Under the pieces are notes generated by a model. It was not told the DNA's origin, searched no databases, and worked only from the letters and a program-made list of their open reading frames with translations. Both the position numbers and the translations under genes were made by a program. This document shows, one piece after another, positions 16,911 to 24,411 of a stretch of 42,223 nt of DNA. The number at the start of each line of letters is the position of its first letter. Positions within the stretch are counted from its first letter, which is position 1. The stretch comes from Dickeya dianthicola NCPPB 453 (GTDB taxonomy: Bacteria > Pseudomonadota > Gammaproteobacteria > Enterobacterales > Enterobacteriaceae), in assembly GCF_000365305.1 (NCBI RefSeq), contig NZ_CM001841.1, forward strand, positions 3,560,571-3,602,793, written 5' to 3'.

Positions 16911-17287
16911 CACCCGAGATCAATCTGCCTGACGTGCTGGCCGAGGTCACCACCGCGTTTTACCGTTATGAAAAAGCGCTGACCGGCAACGACATTGAGG
17001 TGCTGGACCAGTTGTTCTGGCACGACGAACGCACGGTGCGCTACGGCGCGTCGGAAAACCTGTACGGCATCGAACAGATCCGCGCCTTTCGCGCCGCTCG
17101 CCCGTCAGCCGGGTTGGACAGGCAGTTACAAAACACGGTGATCACCGCGTATGGCCGCGATATGGCGGTCGCCAGCACCGAATTTCGTCGTGAAGGCAGC
17201 GACAACATCGGCCGCCAGATGCAAACCTGGCTGCGTACCGAACAAGGCTGGCGGATCGTCGCCGCCCATGTGAGCCTGATGGTGTAA
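16907..17287 (+). CDS. hpxZ: HpxZ, AtzH-like (DUF3225, NTF2-like fold) protein
   Basis: This 126-aa protein resembles AtzH, which acts downstream of AtzE in cyanurate catabolism, hydrolysing 1,3-dicarboxyurea to allophanate. Its N-terminus VLAEVTTAFYRYEKALTGND and motif FWHDERTVRYGASENLYG are typical of the NTF2-like DUF3225 family. The frame is open further upstream inside hpxY, but the ATG at 16907 follows CAAGGAG and overlaps the hpxY stop as ATGA. It is the last gene of hpxWXYZ. Whether it is an enzyme or an accessory factor here is not known. Confidence 0.83.
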   Translation: MTPEINLPDVLAEVTTAFYRYEKALTGNDIEVLDQLFWHDERTVRYGASENLYGIEQIRAFRAARPSAGLDRQLQNTVITAYGRDMAVASTEFRREGSDNIGRQMQTWLRTEQGWRIVAAHVSLMV

Positions 17288-17300
17288 CGAACGGAACCGC

Positions 17301-17331
17301 GGATAGCCGGTATGTGTTTTGCCGGCTATCC
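17301..17331. terminator. Hairpin after hpxZ
   Basis: Perfect 10-bp arms GGATAGCCGG (17301-17310) and CCGGCTATCC (17322-17331) with an 11-nt loop begin 13 bp after the hpxZ stop. No T-tract follows, so it may be a processing or stabilising hairpin rather than an intrinsic terminator. The remaining DNA up to 17520 has no gene I can support. Confidence 0.5.
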
Positions 17332-17520
17332 GGATGCGCTAACTGGAGGCTGTCGCGGCGGCGAGTATCCCGGCAAGTAATAACACCCGCAGGTATCGTG
17401 AAACACAACGAAGCCAGACAATGAAACCTATCGGTGACATTGTCCGGCAGGGAGATAGTCTGGCTAAAACAGACGGTAGATAAAACGATATTGGCTGAAA
17501 GCGGTAAACGCGCAACCGCT

Positions 17521-17580
17521 ACTATCTACTATTAGTAGCGTCTCTATCGCCTCTATCGTCTCTATACGTATCTATCGTCT
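17521..17580. repeat. Degenerate TCTATCG-like simple repeat at the 3' side of hpxB
   Basis: The motif TCTATCG or close variants recurs about five times in 60 bp immediately after the hpxB stop, next to a near-palindrome CTACTATTAGTAG. It is AT-richer than its surroundings. No function is evident. Confidence 0.6.
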
Positions 17581-18527
17581 CAGGCCGGATACGGATGCGC
17601 CCGATACCAGTGTTCGGCGATATCCTGACGGCGGCAGACCCACACCCGCTCGTGCTGCTGGATGTAATCGAGAAAACGCTGTAACGCCCGGAAACGTCCC
17701 GGCCGCCCCAACAGGCGACAGTGCATACCGATAGACATCATTTTCGGCGCCTCATCCCCTTCGGCGTACAGCACGTCAAAACTGTCCTTCAGATAGCTGA
17801 AAAACTGCTCGCCGCTATTGAAACCCTGCGGTGAGGCGAAGCGCATGTCGTTAGCATCCAGCGTATAGGGCACGATCAGATGCGGCCGCACCTCGCCGTC
17901 CGCCCGCCGCACCGGCAGCCAGAACGGCAAGTCGTCGCCGTAGTAGTCGCTGTCGTACAGGAAACCGCCCTGCTCCAGCACCAGTTGCCGGGTATGGGGG
18001 CTGTCGCGTCCGGTGTACCACCCCAGCGGCGGCCGGCCGAACAACTCCGTGTGTACTGCTATCGCTTGTTGCAAATGCGCGCGCTCGGTGTCGATATCCA
18101 TATTCTGGTAGTGAATCCAGCGCCAGCCGTGGCTGACCACGTCATAGTCCGCCGCCCTGACGGCCTCGACCACTGCCGGGTTGCGCGCCAGCGCCAGCGC
18201 CACGCCGAACACCGTCAACGGCAGGCTGCGGCGCTGAAATTCCTGATGAATACGCCAGAAACCGGCGCGGGAACCGTATTCATAGAGCGAATCCATCGAC
18301 ATATGCCGCGCCGGGTAGCTGGCGGCGCCGACGATATCGGACAGAAACTGCTCGGAACCGGCGTCGCCGTGCAGCACATGGTTTTCCGACCCTTCTTCGT
18401 AATTGAGCACAAACTGCACCGCGATACGCGCCTGCCCGGGCCAGCGGGCGTGCGGCGGCTTACCGGCATAGCCTATCAGGTCGCGCGGGTAGTCAGGGTC
18501 TGAGCCCCATTGCTGAGCGAGTGTCAT
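17580..18527 (-). CDS. hpxB: HpxB, allantoinase (PuuE type, polysaccharide-deacetylase fold)
   Basis: This 315-aa enzyme opens the hydantoin ring of allantoin to allantoate. It belongs to the metal-independent PuuE allantoinases of the NodB/polysaccharide deacetylase superfamily, unrelated to AllB. Family features include RDLIGYAGKPPHARWPG, NYEEGSENHVLHGD, DVVSHGWRWIHYQ and GWYTGRDSPHTRQL. The frame extends to 18587, but the ATG at 18527 follows AAGGAA and gives the usual N-terminus. It is the last gene of the minus-strand hpxS-hpxA-hpxB set, 69 bp after hpxA; that gap contains a 15-bp palindrome around 18556-18570. Confidence 0.9.
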   Translation of the reverse strand: MTLAQQWGSDPDYPRDLIGYAGKPPHARWPGQARIAVQFVLNYEEGSENHVLHGDAGSEQFLSDIVGAASYPARHMSMDSLYEYGSRAGFWRIHQEFQRRSLPLTVFGVALALARNPAVVEAVRAADYDVVSHGWRWIHYQNMDIDTERAHLQQAIAVHTELFGRPPLGWYTGRDSPHTRQLVLEQGGFLYDSDYYGDDLPFWLPVRRADGEVRPHLIVPYTLDANDMRFASPQGFNSGEQFFSYLKDSFDVLYAEGDEAPKMMSIGMHCRLLGRPGRFRALQRFLDYIQQHERVWVCRRQDIAEHWYRAHPYPA

Positions 18528-18596
18528 GATTTCTTTCCTTATTGTGATGACTGCAACGGCACGGTGCCGTACATCACCGATTAACACAAAAAACGA

Positions 18597-19334
18597 TCAA
18601 CGCAACGCCCCGAAGGCGCCGGTCAACGGCTTGTCCAGCGGATAGTCAAGATCGCCGTGTTTGCTGGTGGTCAACCCCAGCCCGACCAGCGATTCCACCA
18701 TTTTCACCGCCGCGCCCACGCCGTCGATAACCGGAATCCCCAGTTCTTGCGTCAACGCCTGCGCCAAATCGGCCATACCGCCGCAACCAAGCACAATAGC
18801 GCCGGCCCCATCCTGCCGCTTCGCCTGTATACACATTTCCCGCACCTTATGTTGCGCCAGCCCCTGACCGTCTTCCAGCGCCAGCACCGGTAGGTCGATG
18901 GCGTGCAGTGCGGCGCAATGATGCTCGAAACCATAGCGCTGCAACAGATGACGGGCGATGATCAGCGTGCGCGGCAGCGTGGTGACGATGGAAAAGCGCG
19001 TCGCCACCAGCGTCGCCAGATGCATCGCCGCTTCGGCGATGCCCACCACCGGCGCACGCGCCAGTTCCCGCGCCGCCAGTAGGCCGGGGTCGCCAAAGCA
19101 GGCGATGACATGGCCGCTGACGCCCTGCTCGCGGCCCAGCCGAACCTGCTCCAGCACGCCGAGGGTCGCCACCGCTTCGTCAAAATGCCCTTCTATCGAC
19201 GGCACGCCCTGCGACGGGCATATCGCCAGAATGTCGGTGCCGGGTGCAGCCGCTCGCCGCGCCGCCTCACCGATGGTTTCAGTCATCGCCAGACTGGTGT
19301 TGGGGTTGATCACCTGAATCACACATTGGCTCAT
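18597..19334 (-). CDS. hpxA: HpxA, allantoin racemase (Asp/Glu/hydantoin racemase family)
   Basis: This 245-aa two-cysteine racemase interconverts allantoin enantiomers so that the stereospecific allantoinase can use both. Catalytic cysteines are C79 in IACFGDPG and C184 in LGCGGMADL, the same positions as in the Klebsiella enzyme. The substrate-binding N-terminal VINPNTSLAMT is also present. It overlaps the hpxS stop by 4 nt (ATGA), so regulator and enzyme are co-translated. Length is normal and nothing is missing. Confidence 0.93.
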   Translation of the reverse strand: MSQCVIQVINPNTSLAMTETIGEAARRAAAPGTDILAICPSQGVPSIEGHFDEAVATLGVLEQVRLGREQGVSGHVIACFGDPGLLAARELARAPVVGIAEAAMHLATLVATRFSIVTTLPRTLIIARHLLQRYGFEHHCAALHAIDLPVLALEDGQGLAQHKVREMCIQAKRQDGAGAIVLGCGGMADLAQALTQELGIPVIDGVGAAVKMVESLVGLGLTTSKHGDLDYPLDKPLTGAFGALR

Positions 19335-20086
19335 TCGGCTTGCTCCTCTTTACTCCGACCAAGACTCCGACCAAGCGGCTTCAGATGGCTGAACAACCGT
19401 GAAAAATCCGGCGTGGTCACGCCATCGCAGCCAAAATGCAGGCTGGCGACGATATCGTCGAAATGCTGTTGCATGGCGGTCGTCAGCGCTGGCAGATCAC
19501 GGTTACGCAGCAGCGTCAGCAAATCCTGATGATCGTGACAACGGCAGCCTTGCTGCCAGGGCGCGCCGTAGGCGGCGATCACCAGCGACGATCGCCGCGT
19601 TAGTTGCGACACCATGCTGGTCAGCACACTGTTGCCGGAAATCGCCTGCAACTGGATATGGAATGCGGCCGACAGGCGGATCGCCTCCGGCCCGTTGCGA
19701 TCATGATGCGCCTTCTCTTCGGCCGCCATCAGCGTCTCCAGCGCCGCCAGATGCGGCGGCTGGCAGTGCGCGATCACCGCGGACAGGTTGGCGCACTCCA
19801 TCAGGCTGCGAGTCAGGAAGATCTCGCGCGCCTCTTCGACTGTCGGCGTCGCCACCTGCGCACCACGTTTGGGCAACAGTGTGACCATTTGCACCGTTGC
19901 CAAGCGCTGCAGCACCTTGCGGATCCCGGTACGGCTGACGCCGAACACCTCCGCCAGCGCCTCCTCCGGCAGGCGGGCGCCGGGCAACAATTGATGCTCG
20001 ACGATCGCATTTAGCAGCGCCTGATAGATAACTTCATCTTTTTGCTCGAAAAATGTCTCTTGCCCAAGACTATAAATATCGTTCAT
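19331..20086 (-). CDS. hpxS: HpxS, GntR/FCD-family transcriptional regulator
   Basis: This 251-aa regulator has an N-terminal winged helix-turn-helix (ARLPEEALAEVFGVSRTGIR, about residues 37-56) and a C-terminal FCD all-helical ligand domain with conserved Arg/Glu and His metal-site residues (EIFLTRSLMECANL, AAFHIQLQ, CHDHQDLL). In Klebsiella the GntR-type HpxS controls hpxSAB. Here it is the first gene of hpxSAB and is divergent from an NCS1 permease. The perfect palindrome TTGTATACAA in the shared gap is a plausible operator. The ATG at 20086 follows GGAAGAAA. The last residues are charged and probably disordered. Confidence 0.86.
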   Translation of the reverse strand: MNDIYSLGQETFFEQKDEVIYQALLNAIVEHQLLPGARLPEEALAEVFGVSRTGIRKVLQRLATVQMVTLLPKRGAQVATPTVEEAREIFLTRSLMECANLSAVIAHCQPPHLAALETLMAAEEKAHHDRNGPEAIRLSAAFHIQLQAISGNSVLTSMVSQLTRRSSLVIAAYGAPWQQGCRCHDHQDLLTLLRNRDLPALTTAMQQHFDDIVASLHFGCDGVTTPDFSRLFSHLKPLGRSLGRSKEEQAE

Positions 20087-20140
20087 CGGTTTCTTCCGTC
20101 ATCACGTCCATCACCAAATCGTACACACAAAATAAATTTA

Positions 20141-20150
20141 TTGTATACAA
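20141..20150. promoter_or_regulatory. Candidate GntR-type operator between hpxS and the permease gene
   Basis: TTGTATACAA is a perfect 10-bp palindrome in the divergent gap, of the TNGT...ACNA form typical of GntR/FCD regulators. The identical 10-mer recurs at 20853-20862 inside the permease gene, and TTGTATAC occurs at 21934-21941 before the allophanate hydrolase. Assignment to HpxS is inferred. Confidence 0.5.
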
Positions 20151-20162
20151 AATTCACCGATC

Positions 20163-20178
20163 TGGCCCAAATCCTGCA
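20163..20178 (+). promoter_or_regulatory. Possible sigma-54 promoter of the NCS1 permease gene
   Basis: TGGCCCAAATCCTGCA keeps the GG and GC doublets in correct spacing, with two mismatches to TGGCAC-N5-TTGCA. Transcription would start near 20189, about 50 nt before the permease ATG. Weaker than the two other sigma-54 sites, but consistent with nitrogen control. Confidence 0.45.
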
Positions 20179-20239
20179 ATACCCTGTTGCACACTTTTTT
20201 CACCTTTATTTTTATCGTCATCAAAAAGGAGCAGATTCC

Positions 20240-21724
20240 ATGCCAGAAAACATGACGCCCGCCGGCACCCCCCCGGCACATTACAGCCCGAGACTGTGCA
20301 ATGAAGATTTGGCCCCGACGCGTGTACAAAGCTGGTCCTGGTACAACATCTTTTCCTTCTGGATGTCGGATGTACACAGCATGGGCGGCTACGTGGTGGC
20401 GGCCAGCTTCTTTACGCTGGGCCTGGCTAGCTGGCAGGTACTGTTGTGCCTGCTGGCGGGTATCTGCATTGTGCAACTGTGCGCCAATCTGGTGGCCAAA
20501 CCCAGCCAGATGAGCGGCGTACCCTATGCGGTGATTTGCCGTCAATCCTTCGGCGTGTTCGGCGCCAATATTCCGGCGGTGATCCGCGGGCTGATCGCTT
20601 TCGCCTGGTACGGCATACAGACCTATCTGGCCGCCAACGCGCTGATGCTGGTGCTGTTGAAATTCGTACCGTCGCTCACCCCGTTGACCGCCAGCCACTG
20701 GCTTGGCCTGTCGACGCTGGGCTGGCTGTGCTTCGGCGTGATGTGGCTATTGCAGGCGATGGTGTTCTGGCATGGCATGAGCGCCATCAAGCGCTTTATC
20801 GATATCGCCGGCCCGGCGGTCTACATCGTGATGCTGGCGCTGGCCGGATGGATTGTATACAAAACTGGGCTGGGGAATATCTCCTTCACACTGAGCAGCA
20901 AATCGCTCAGCAACGGCGAGCAAGCCTGGCAGATGATCACCGCCACGGCGCTGGTGGTGTCCTATTTCTCCGGTCCGTTGCTCAACTTCGGCGATTTCTC
21001 CCGCTACGGTAAAAGCCTGCAGGAAATCCGCCGTGGCAACCGCTGGGGCTTACCGTTCAACTTCCTGCTGTTTTCCATCGTCACGGTGGTGATAGTCTCC
21101 GGTACCCAGTCGCTGTTCGGCCAGATGATCACCGACCCAATCGAAACCGTCAGCCGCGTCGGCAACAGCGTGGCGGTGGCGCTGGGCCTGCTGACCATGA
21201 TTGTCGCCACCATCGGCATCAACATTGTCGCCAACTTTGTTTCTCCGGCGTTCGACTTCTCCAACTGCTCGCCGCAGCGCATCAGTTTCCGTACCGGCGG
21301 GATGATCGCCGCAGTCGGCTCGGTACTGCTGACCCCCTGGAATCTGTTCAATTCGCCGGAACTGATCCACTACACGCTCGACGTGCTGGGCGCGTTCATC
21401 GGCCCGCTGTTCGGCATCTTGCTGGCGGATTTCTACCTGATCAAAGGTGGCAAGGTGGATGTGGACGCGCTGTTCAACGATACCCCCAGCGGCCGCTACT
21501 GGTACCGCAACGGCATCAATCCGAACGCGGTGCTGGCGCTGCTGCCGTCGGTGGCTATCGGGCTGGTGATCAGTTTTGTGCCGGCCTGGCACGAGATAGC
21601 CAACTTCAGTTGGTTTATCGGCGTGGCGCTGGGCGCCGGCAGCTACCGTTATCTGGCCCGTCGGGAAAAAGCGGTGATGCCGACCGCGACCGGTATGTCA
21701 GGTCTGGTGCTGGGTAAAGAATAA
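20240..21724 (+). CDS. NCS1-family allantoin/nucleobase permease
   Basis: This 494-aa inner-membrane symporter belongs to the nucleobase:cation symporter-1 family. About twelve hydrophobic segments are visible, with the family signature in the first helix (WSWYNIFSFWMSDVHSMGGY) and FGDFSRYGKS near residue 250. Allantoin is the likely substrate (PucI/AllP-like) because the gene faces hpxSAB, but uracil, hydantoin and purine transporters share the fold and I cannot separate them by eye. The frame opens earlier at 20042 inside hpxS; the ATG at 20240 follows AAAAGGAGC. A strong terminator follows. A TTGTATACAA palindrome lies within the gene at 20853. Confidence 0.88.
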   Translation: MPENMTPAGTPPAHYSPRLCNEDLAPTRVQSWSWYNIFSFWMSDVHSMGGYVVAASFFTLGLASWQVLLCLLAGICIVQLCANLVAKPSQMSGVPYAVICRQSFGVFGANIPAVIRGLIAFAWYGIQTYLAANALMLVLLKFVPSLTPLTASHWLGLSTLGWLCFGVMWLLQAMVFWHGMSAIKRFIDIAGPAVYIVMLALAGWIVYKTGLGNISFTLSSKSLSNGEQAWQMITATALVVSYFSGPLLNFGDFSRYGKSLQEIRRGNRWGLPFNFLLFSIVTVVIVSGTQSLFGQMITDPIETVSRVGNSVAVALGLLTMIVATIGINIVANFVSPAFDFSNCSPQRISFRTGGMIAAVGSVLLTPWNLFNSPELIHYTLDVLGAFIGPLFGILLADFYLIKGGKVDVDALFNDTPSGRYWYRNGINPNAVLALLPSVAIGLVISFVPAWHEIANFSWFIGVALGAGSYRYLARREKAVMPTATGMSGLVLGKE

Positions 21725-21732
21725 ACCGATCG

Positions 21733-21760
21733 CGGATCGCGGCGTCGCGATCCGTTTTTT
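21733..21760 (+). terminator. Intrinsic terminator of the NCS1 permease gene
   Basis: Perfect 9-bp stem CGGATCGCG (21733-21741) and CGCGATCCG (21746-21754), a GCGT loop, then six T residues (21755-21760). This ends the permease transcript and implies a separate promoter for the allophanate hydrolase. Confidence 0.92.
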
Positions 21761-21903
21761 CACACCATCATTCTGGTGCTCGCTCCATCAGAGCGCCCCG
21801 TTTTTATCCCGCACCGGGTCTGGCTGTGCCGCCACGGTGCATTTTCCTCTGCCGACCAGACCCACTTCATTAAAAATCCAGTAAAAACAGCAGATTGAAA
21901 AAC

Positions 21904-21919
21904 TGGCACAGGGTTTGAA
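21904..21919 (+). promoter_or_regulatory. Possible sigma-54-like promoter of the allophanate hydrolase gene
   Basis: TGGCACAGGGTTTGAA has a perfect -24 element and a -12 element TTGAA in place of TTGCA. The -12 C is usually conserved, so activity is uncertain. A TTGTATAC motif follows at 21934-21941, near the expected start of transcription. Confidence 0.35.
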
Positions 21920-21958
21920 TGTTGCGCTTCATCTTGTATACCCATTGGAATGCATTTT

Positions 21959-23761
21959 ATGACATCGCAGACTGCTTATACCGGCTTCACGTTGCCTCAG
22001 TGGCAGCGCCGCCACCAGCAGCACCCGGACCACCTGACTGAAACCCTACTGACCGTCTGGAGCACACTACGCACTGACGACCCGGCGTGGATTTATCTAG
22101 CCGACGAAACCTGCTTACGCGAGCAAATCACCGGCTTACTCAGCCAACCTGACGCCCAACGCTTGCCGCTGTATGGCATTCCGTTCGCGGTCAAAGACAA
22201 TGTTGATGTCGCCGGCTGGCCCACCAGCGCCGCCTGCCCGGCTTTTACTTACACCGCAGCGCAAGACGCTACCGTGGTCGCACGCCTGAAAGCCGCCGGC
22301 GCCATCGTGCTTGGCAAAACCAACCTTGACCAGTTCGCCACCGGGTTGGTGGGCACTCGCTCACCGTTTGGTGCGGTTCCCAACAGCTTTAATTCGGAGT
22401 ACGTCAGCGGCGGCTCCAGCTCGGGTTCAGCCTCGGTGGTGGCGCGCGGGTTGGTGCCGTTCGCGCTGGGTACCGATACCGCCGGGTCTGGCCGCGTGCC
22501 GGCCGGTTTTAACAACATCGTCGGCCTGAAACCCACCAAGGGCTGGCTGTCGACGCAAGGAGTGGTGCCGGCCTGCCGCCTGAACGACTGCGTATCGGTG
22601 TTCGCATTGACGGTGCAGGACGCCTGGCTCGTCGCCACGCTGGCGGGCGGCTATGACGAAGGCGACGCCTATTCGCGCCATCATCCCCGCACTACGCCGG
22701 CGACGATGTCCGCCCAGTTGCGGCTGGCGGTGCCGCATCCGCTGGAGTTTTTTGGCGATCGGCAGGCAGAGCAGGCGTTTCAACAGGCGCTGTCGCATTT
22801 GCAGGCAATCGGCGCAACGCTGGAACCGCTGGATTTCAGCCCGTTCGAACAACTGGCGCGCCAGTTATACAACGGGCCGTGGGTAGCGGAACGCACCGTG
22901 GCGGCCGGCAAATTACTGCATGAGCAGCCGGAGGCGATGGACCCAATCGTACGCGGCATCATCGCCAAAGGCGCCGATTACAGCGCTTGCGAGGTGTTTG
23001 AAGCGGAATACCTGCGAGCGGAGCTGGCCCGGCAGATTGCCGCCCGGTTAAGCGGATTTGACGCGCTGGTGGTGCCCACCGCGCCCACCATTCATACGCA
23101 GGAAGAGATGAAGCAGCAACCGGTGGCCTACAACTCACAGTTCGGTTTCTACACCAACTTCACCAATCTGGCGGATTTGTGCGGGCTGGCGCTGCCGGCA
23201 CCGTTTCGCGACGACGGCCTGCCTGCCGGCATCACGCTGATTGCGCCGGCCTGGCATGACGCCGCGCTGGCGGCGTTCGGTCGGCGTTGGCAGTCCGTCA
23301 CCGCGTTGCCGCTGGGCGCTACCGGTAACACCATGCCGCCAGTTCCAGTGCAGGAGCTGGCCTCACCTCATCATGTGCGTCTTGCCGTAGTAGGCGCTCA
23401 CTTAAGCGGTATGCCGCTCAATTTCCAGTTGCTGACCCGCAACGCCGTCAAAGTGGAAGACACCGTCACCTCAGCCGACTACCGCCTGTACGCGCTGGCG
23501 AATACCCAGCCGCCGAAACCGGGGCTGGTCAACACCGGTCAGGGGCAACCCATTGTGGTGGAGCTGTGGGATGTTCCGCTGGCGCGCTTCGGCGAGCTGG
23601 TGGCGGAAATCCCGGCGCCGCTCGGCATCGGCACGCTGACGCTGGCGGATGGTCGTCAGGTCAAAGGCTTCATCTGTGAACCGGCGGCGCTTAACGGCGC
23701 GCGGGACATCACCGAATTCGGCGGCTGGCGCGCCTTTGTAACCCAACGCTCGCCAGCCTAA
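21959..23761 (+). CDS. atzF: Allophanate hydrolase (AtzF type)
   Basis: This 600-aa two-domain protein hydrolyses allophanate to ammonia and CO2. The amidase domain has K79 in PFAVKDNVDVAG, S153 in SGGSSSGSAS and S177 in GTDTAGSGRVPAG, the complete Ser-cisSer-Lys triad. A C-terminal domain from about residue 460 carries typical AtzF/DUR1 motifs (VVGAHLSGMPLN, VELWDVPLARFGELV, VKGFICEP). An alternative ATG at 21950 would add MHF; the ATG at 21959 has a GGAA 8 nt before it. It stands alone behind a terminator. No urea carboxylase is present nearby, so the allophanate source here is unclear; HpxYZ are candidates by analogy with AtzE/AtzH. Confidence 0.88.
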   Translation: MTSQTAYTGFTLPQWQRRHQQHPDHLTETLLTVWSTLRTDDPAWIYLADETCLREQITGLLSQPDAQRLPLYGIPFAVKDNVDVAGWPTSAACPAFTYTAAQDATVVARLKAAGAIVLGKTNLDQFATGLVGTRSPFGAVPNSFNSEYVSGGSSSGSASVVARGLVPFALGTDTAGSGRVPAGFNNIVGLKPTKGWLSTQGVVPACRLNDCVSVFALTVQDAWLVATLAGGYDEGDAYSRHHPRTTPATMSAQLRLAVPHPLEFFGDRQAEQAFQQALSHLQAIGATLEPLDFSPFEQLARQLYNGPWVAERTVAAGKLLHEQPEAMDPIVRGIIAKGADYSACEVFEAEYLRAELARQIAARLSGFDALVVPTAPTIHTQEEMKQQPVAYNSQFGFYTNFTNLADLCGLALPAPFRDDGLPAGITLIAPAWHDAALAAFGRRWQSVTALPLGATGNTMPPVPVQELASPHHVRLAVVGAHLSGMPLNFQLLTRNAVKVEDTVTSADYRLYALANTQPPKPGLVNTGQGQPIVVELWDVPLARFGELVAEIPAPLGIGTLTLADGRQVKGFICEPAALNGARDITEFGGWRAFVTQRSPA

Positions 23762-24411
23762 ACAGGCGTGCCTGGCGACCAGCCAGCACGTCACAAAAGC
23801 AAACCGCCGGTACTGGCAGAACGCCTGTCGGTCAGTTGCACCGTTCCAGCCGTTGCCTCAGTACCGAGCCCATAAACATTCAGAATCATCCTATTACTTA
23901 ACCAAAGTATCACGATATTTCACGCCACATTACCCCCGACAGAATCACCGCCAGAACACAGATTACCCCCTGTTTACCAGCCATTTTTCCGTCGCAAACA
24001 TCACCATAAAAAAATCTATTTCACACCATCAATATCTGCTTAATCCACATGAACATTTCATTAAATGTCATTATTATTTCATTTATTATCTCCTTAAAAA
24101 ATCATTGTTTTACCCTTACCAATTCATTTCAAAATTTCAATAGATACGAAAAAATAAAAAAATACACAACAAATTGAATTTAAATGATAAATAAAAAATA
24201 TTACGCATAGAAAAATTATCTTTCACTTTTAAAATAAAAAATTAATTCATGAAAAAATTCATGAAAAATAGTGCCAACCAATTCCAAAAACGCGCATCAC
24301 TTGCCATCAAAGGGTTGTCAGAACGTCGGTTTATGGTAGGGTATAAAAAGTTTCACCCACCATGAGGCAGCGAGAAAAAACAAGCAAACCACACAGGAAA
24401 CCCCTAATTTC
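23762..24411. other. AT-rich intergenic region upstream of proU
   Basis: About 650 bp with no credible gene. From roughly 23990 to 24270 the base composition drops sharply in GC, with runs of A and T, unlike the GC-rich coding DNA around it. Two 12-bp direct repeats ATTCATGAAAAA (24245-24268), each containing the palindrome TTCATGAA, sit about 50 bp before the proU promoter. In E. coli the AT-rich upstream element of proU is bound by H-NS; the same role is likely here. An imperfect hairpin lies just after the allophanate hydrolase stop. Confidence 0.7.
24315..24342 (+). promoter_or_regulatory. Candidate proU promoter
   Basis: TTGTCA (24315-24320) and TAGGGT (24337-24342) are separated by 16 bp, about 70 bp before the proV start. 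The poor TAGGGT -10 and short spacer resemble what I recall of the osmotically controlled E. coli proU promoter. Confidence 0.55.

Noticed and set aside
18556-18570. 15-bp palindrome ACGGCAC-G-GTGCCGT between hpxA and hpxB
   Set aside because: It could be a hairpin or operator, but the loop is too short for a good hairpin and it matches no known site; mentioned only under hpxB.
18825-18832. TGTATACA palindrome inside hpxA
   Set aside because: It lacks the full TTGTATACAA and lies in coding sequence; an 8-mer palindrome is expected by chance in a window this size.
23853-24143. 96-codon frame in the AT-rich gap before proV
   Set aside because: No ribosome-binding site, Tyr/His/Phe/Ser-rich low-complexity translation, and it lies within probable regulatory DNA.
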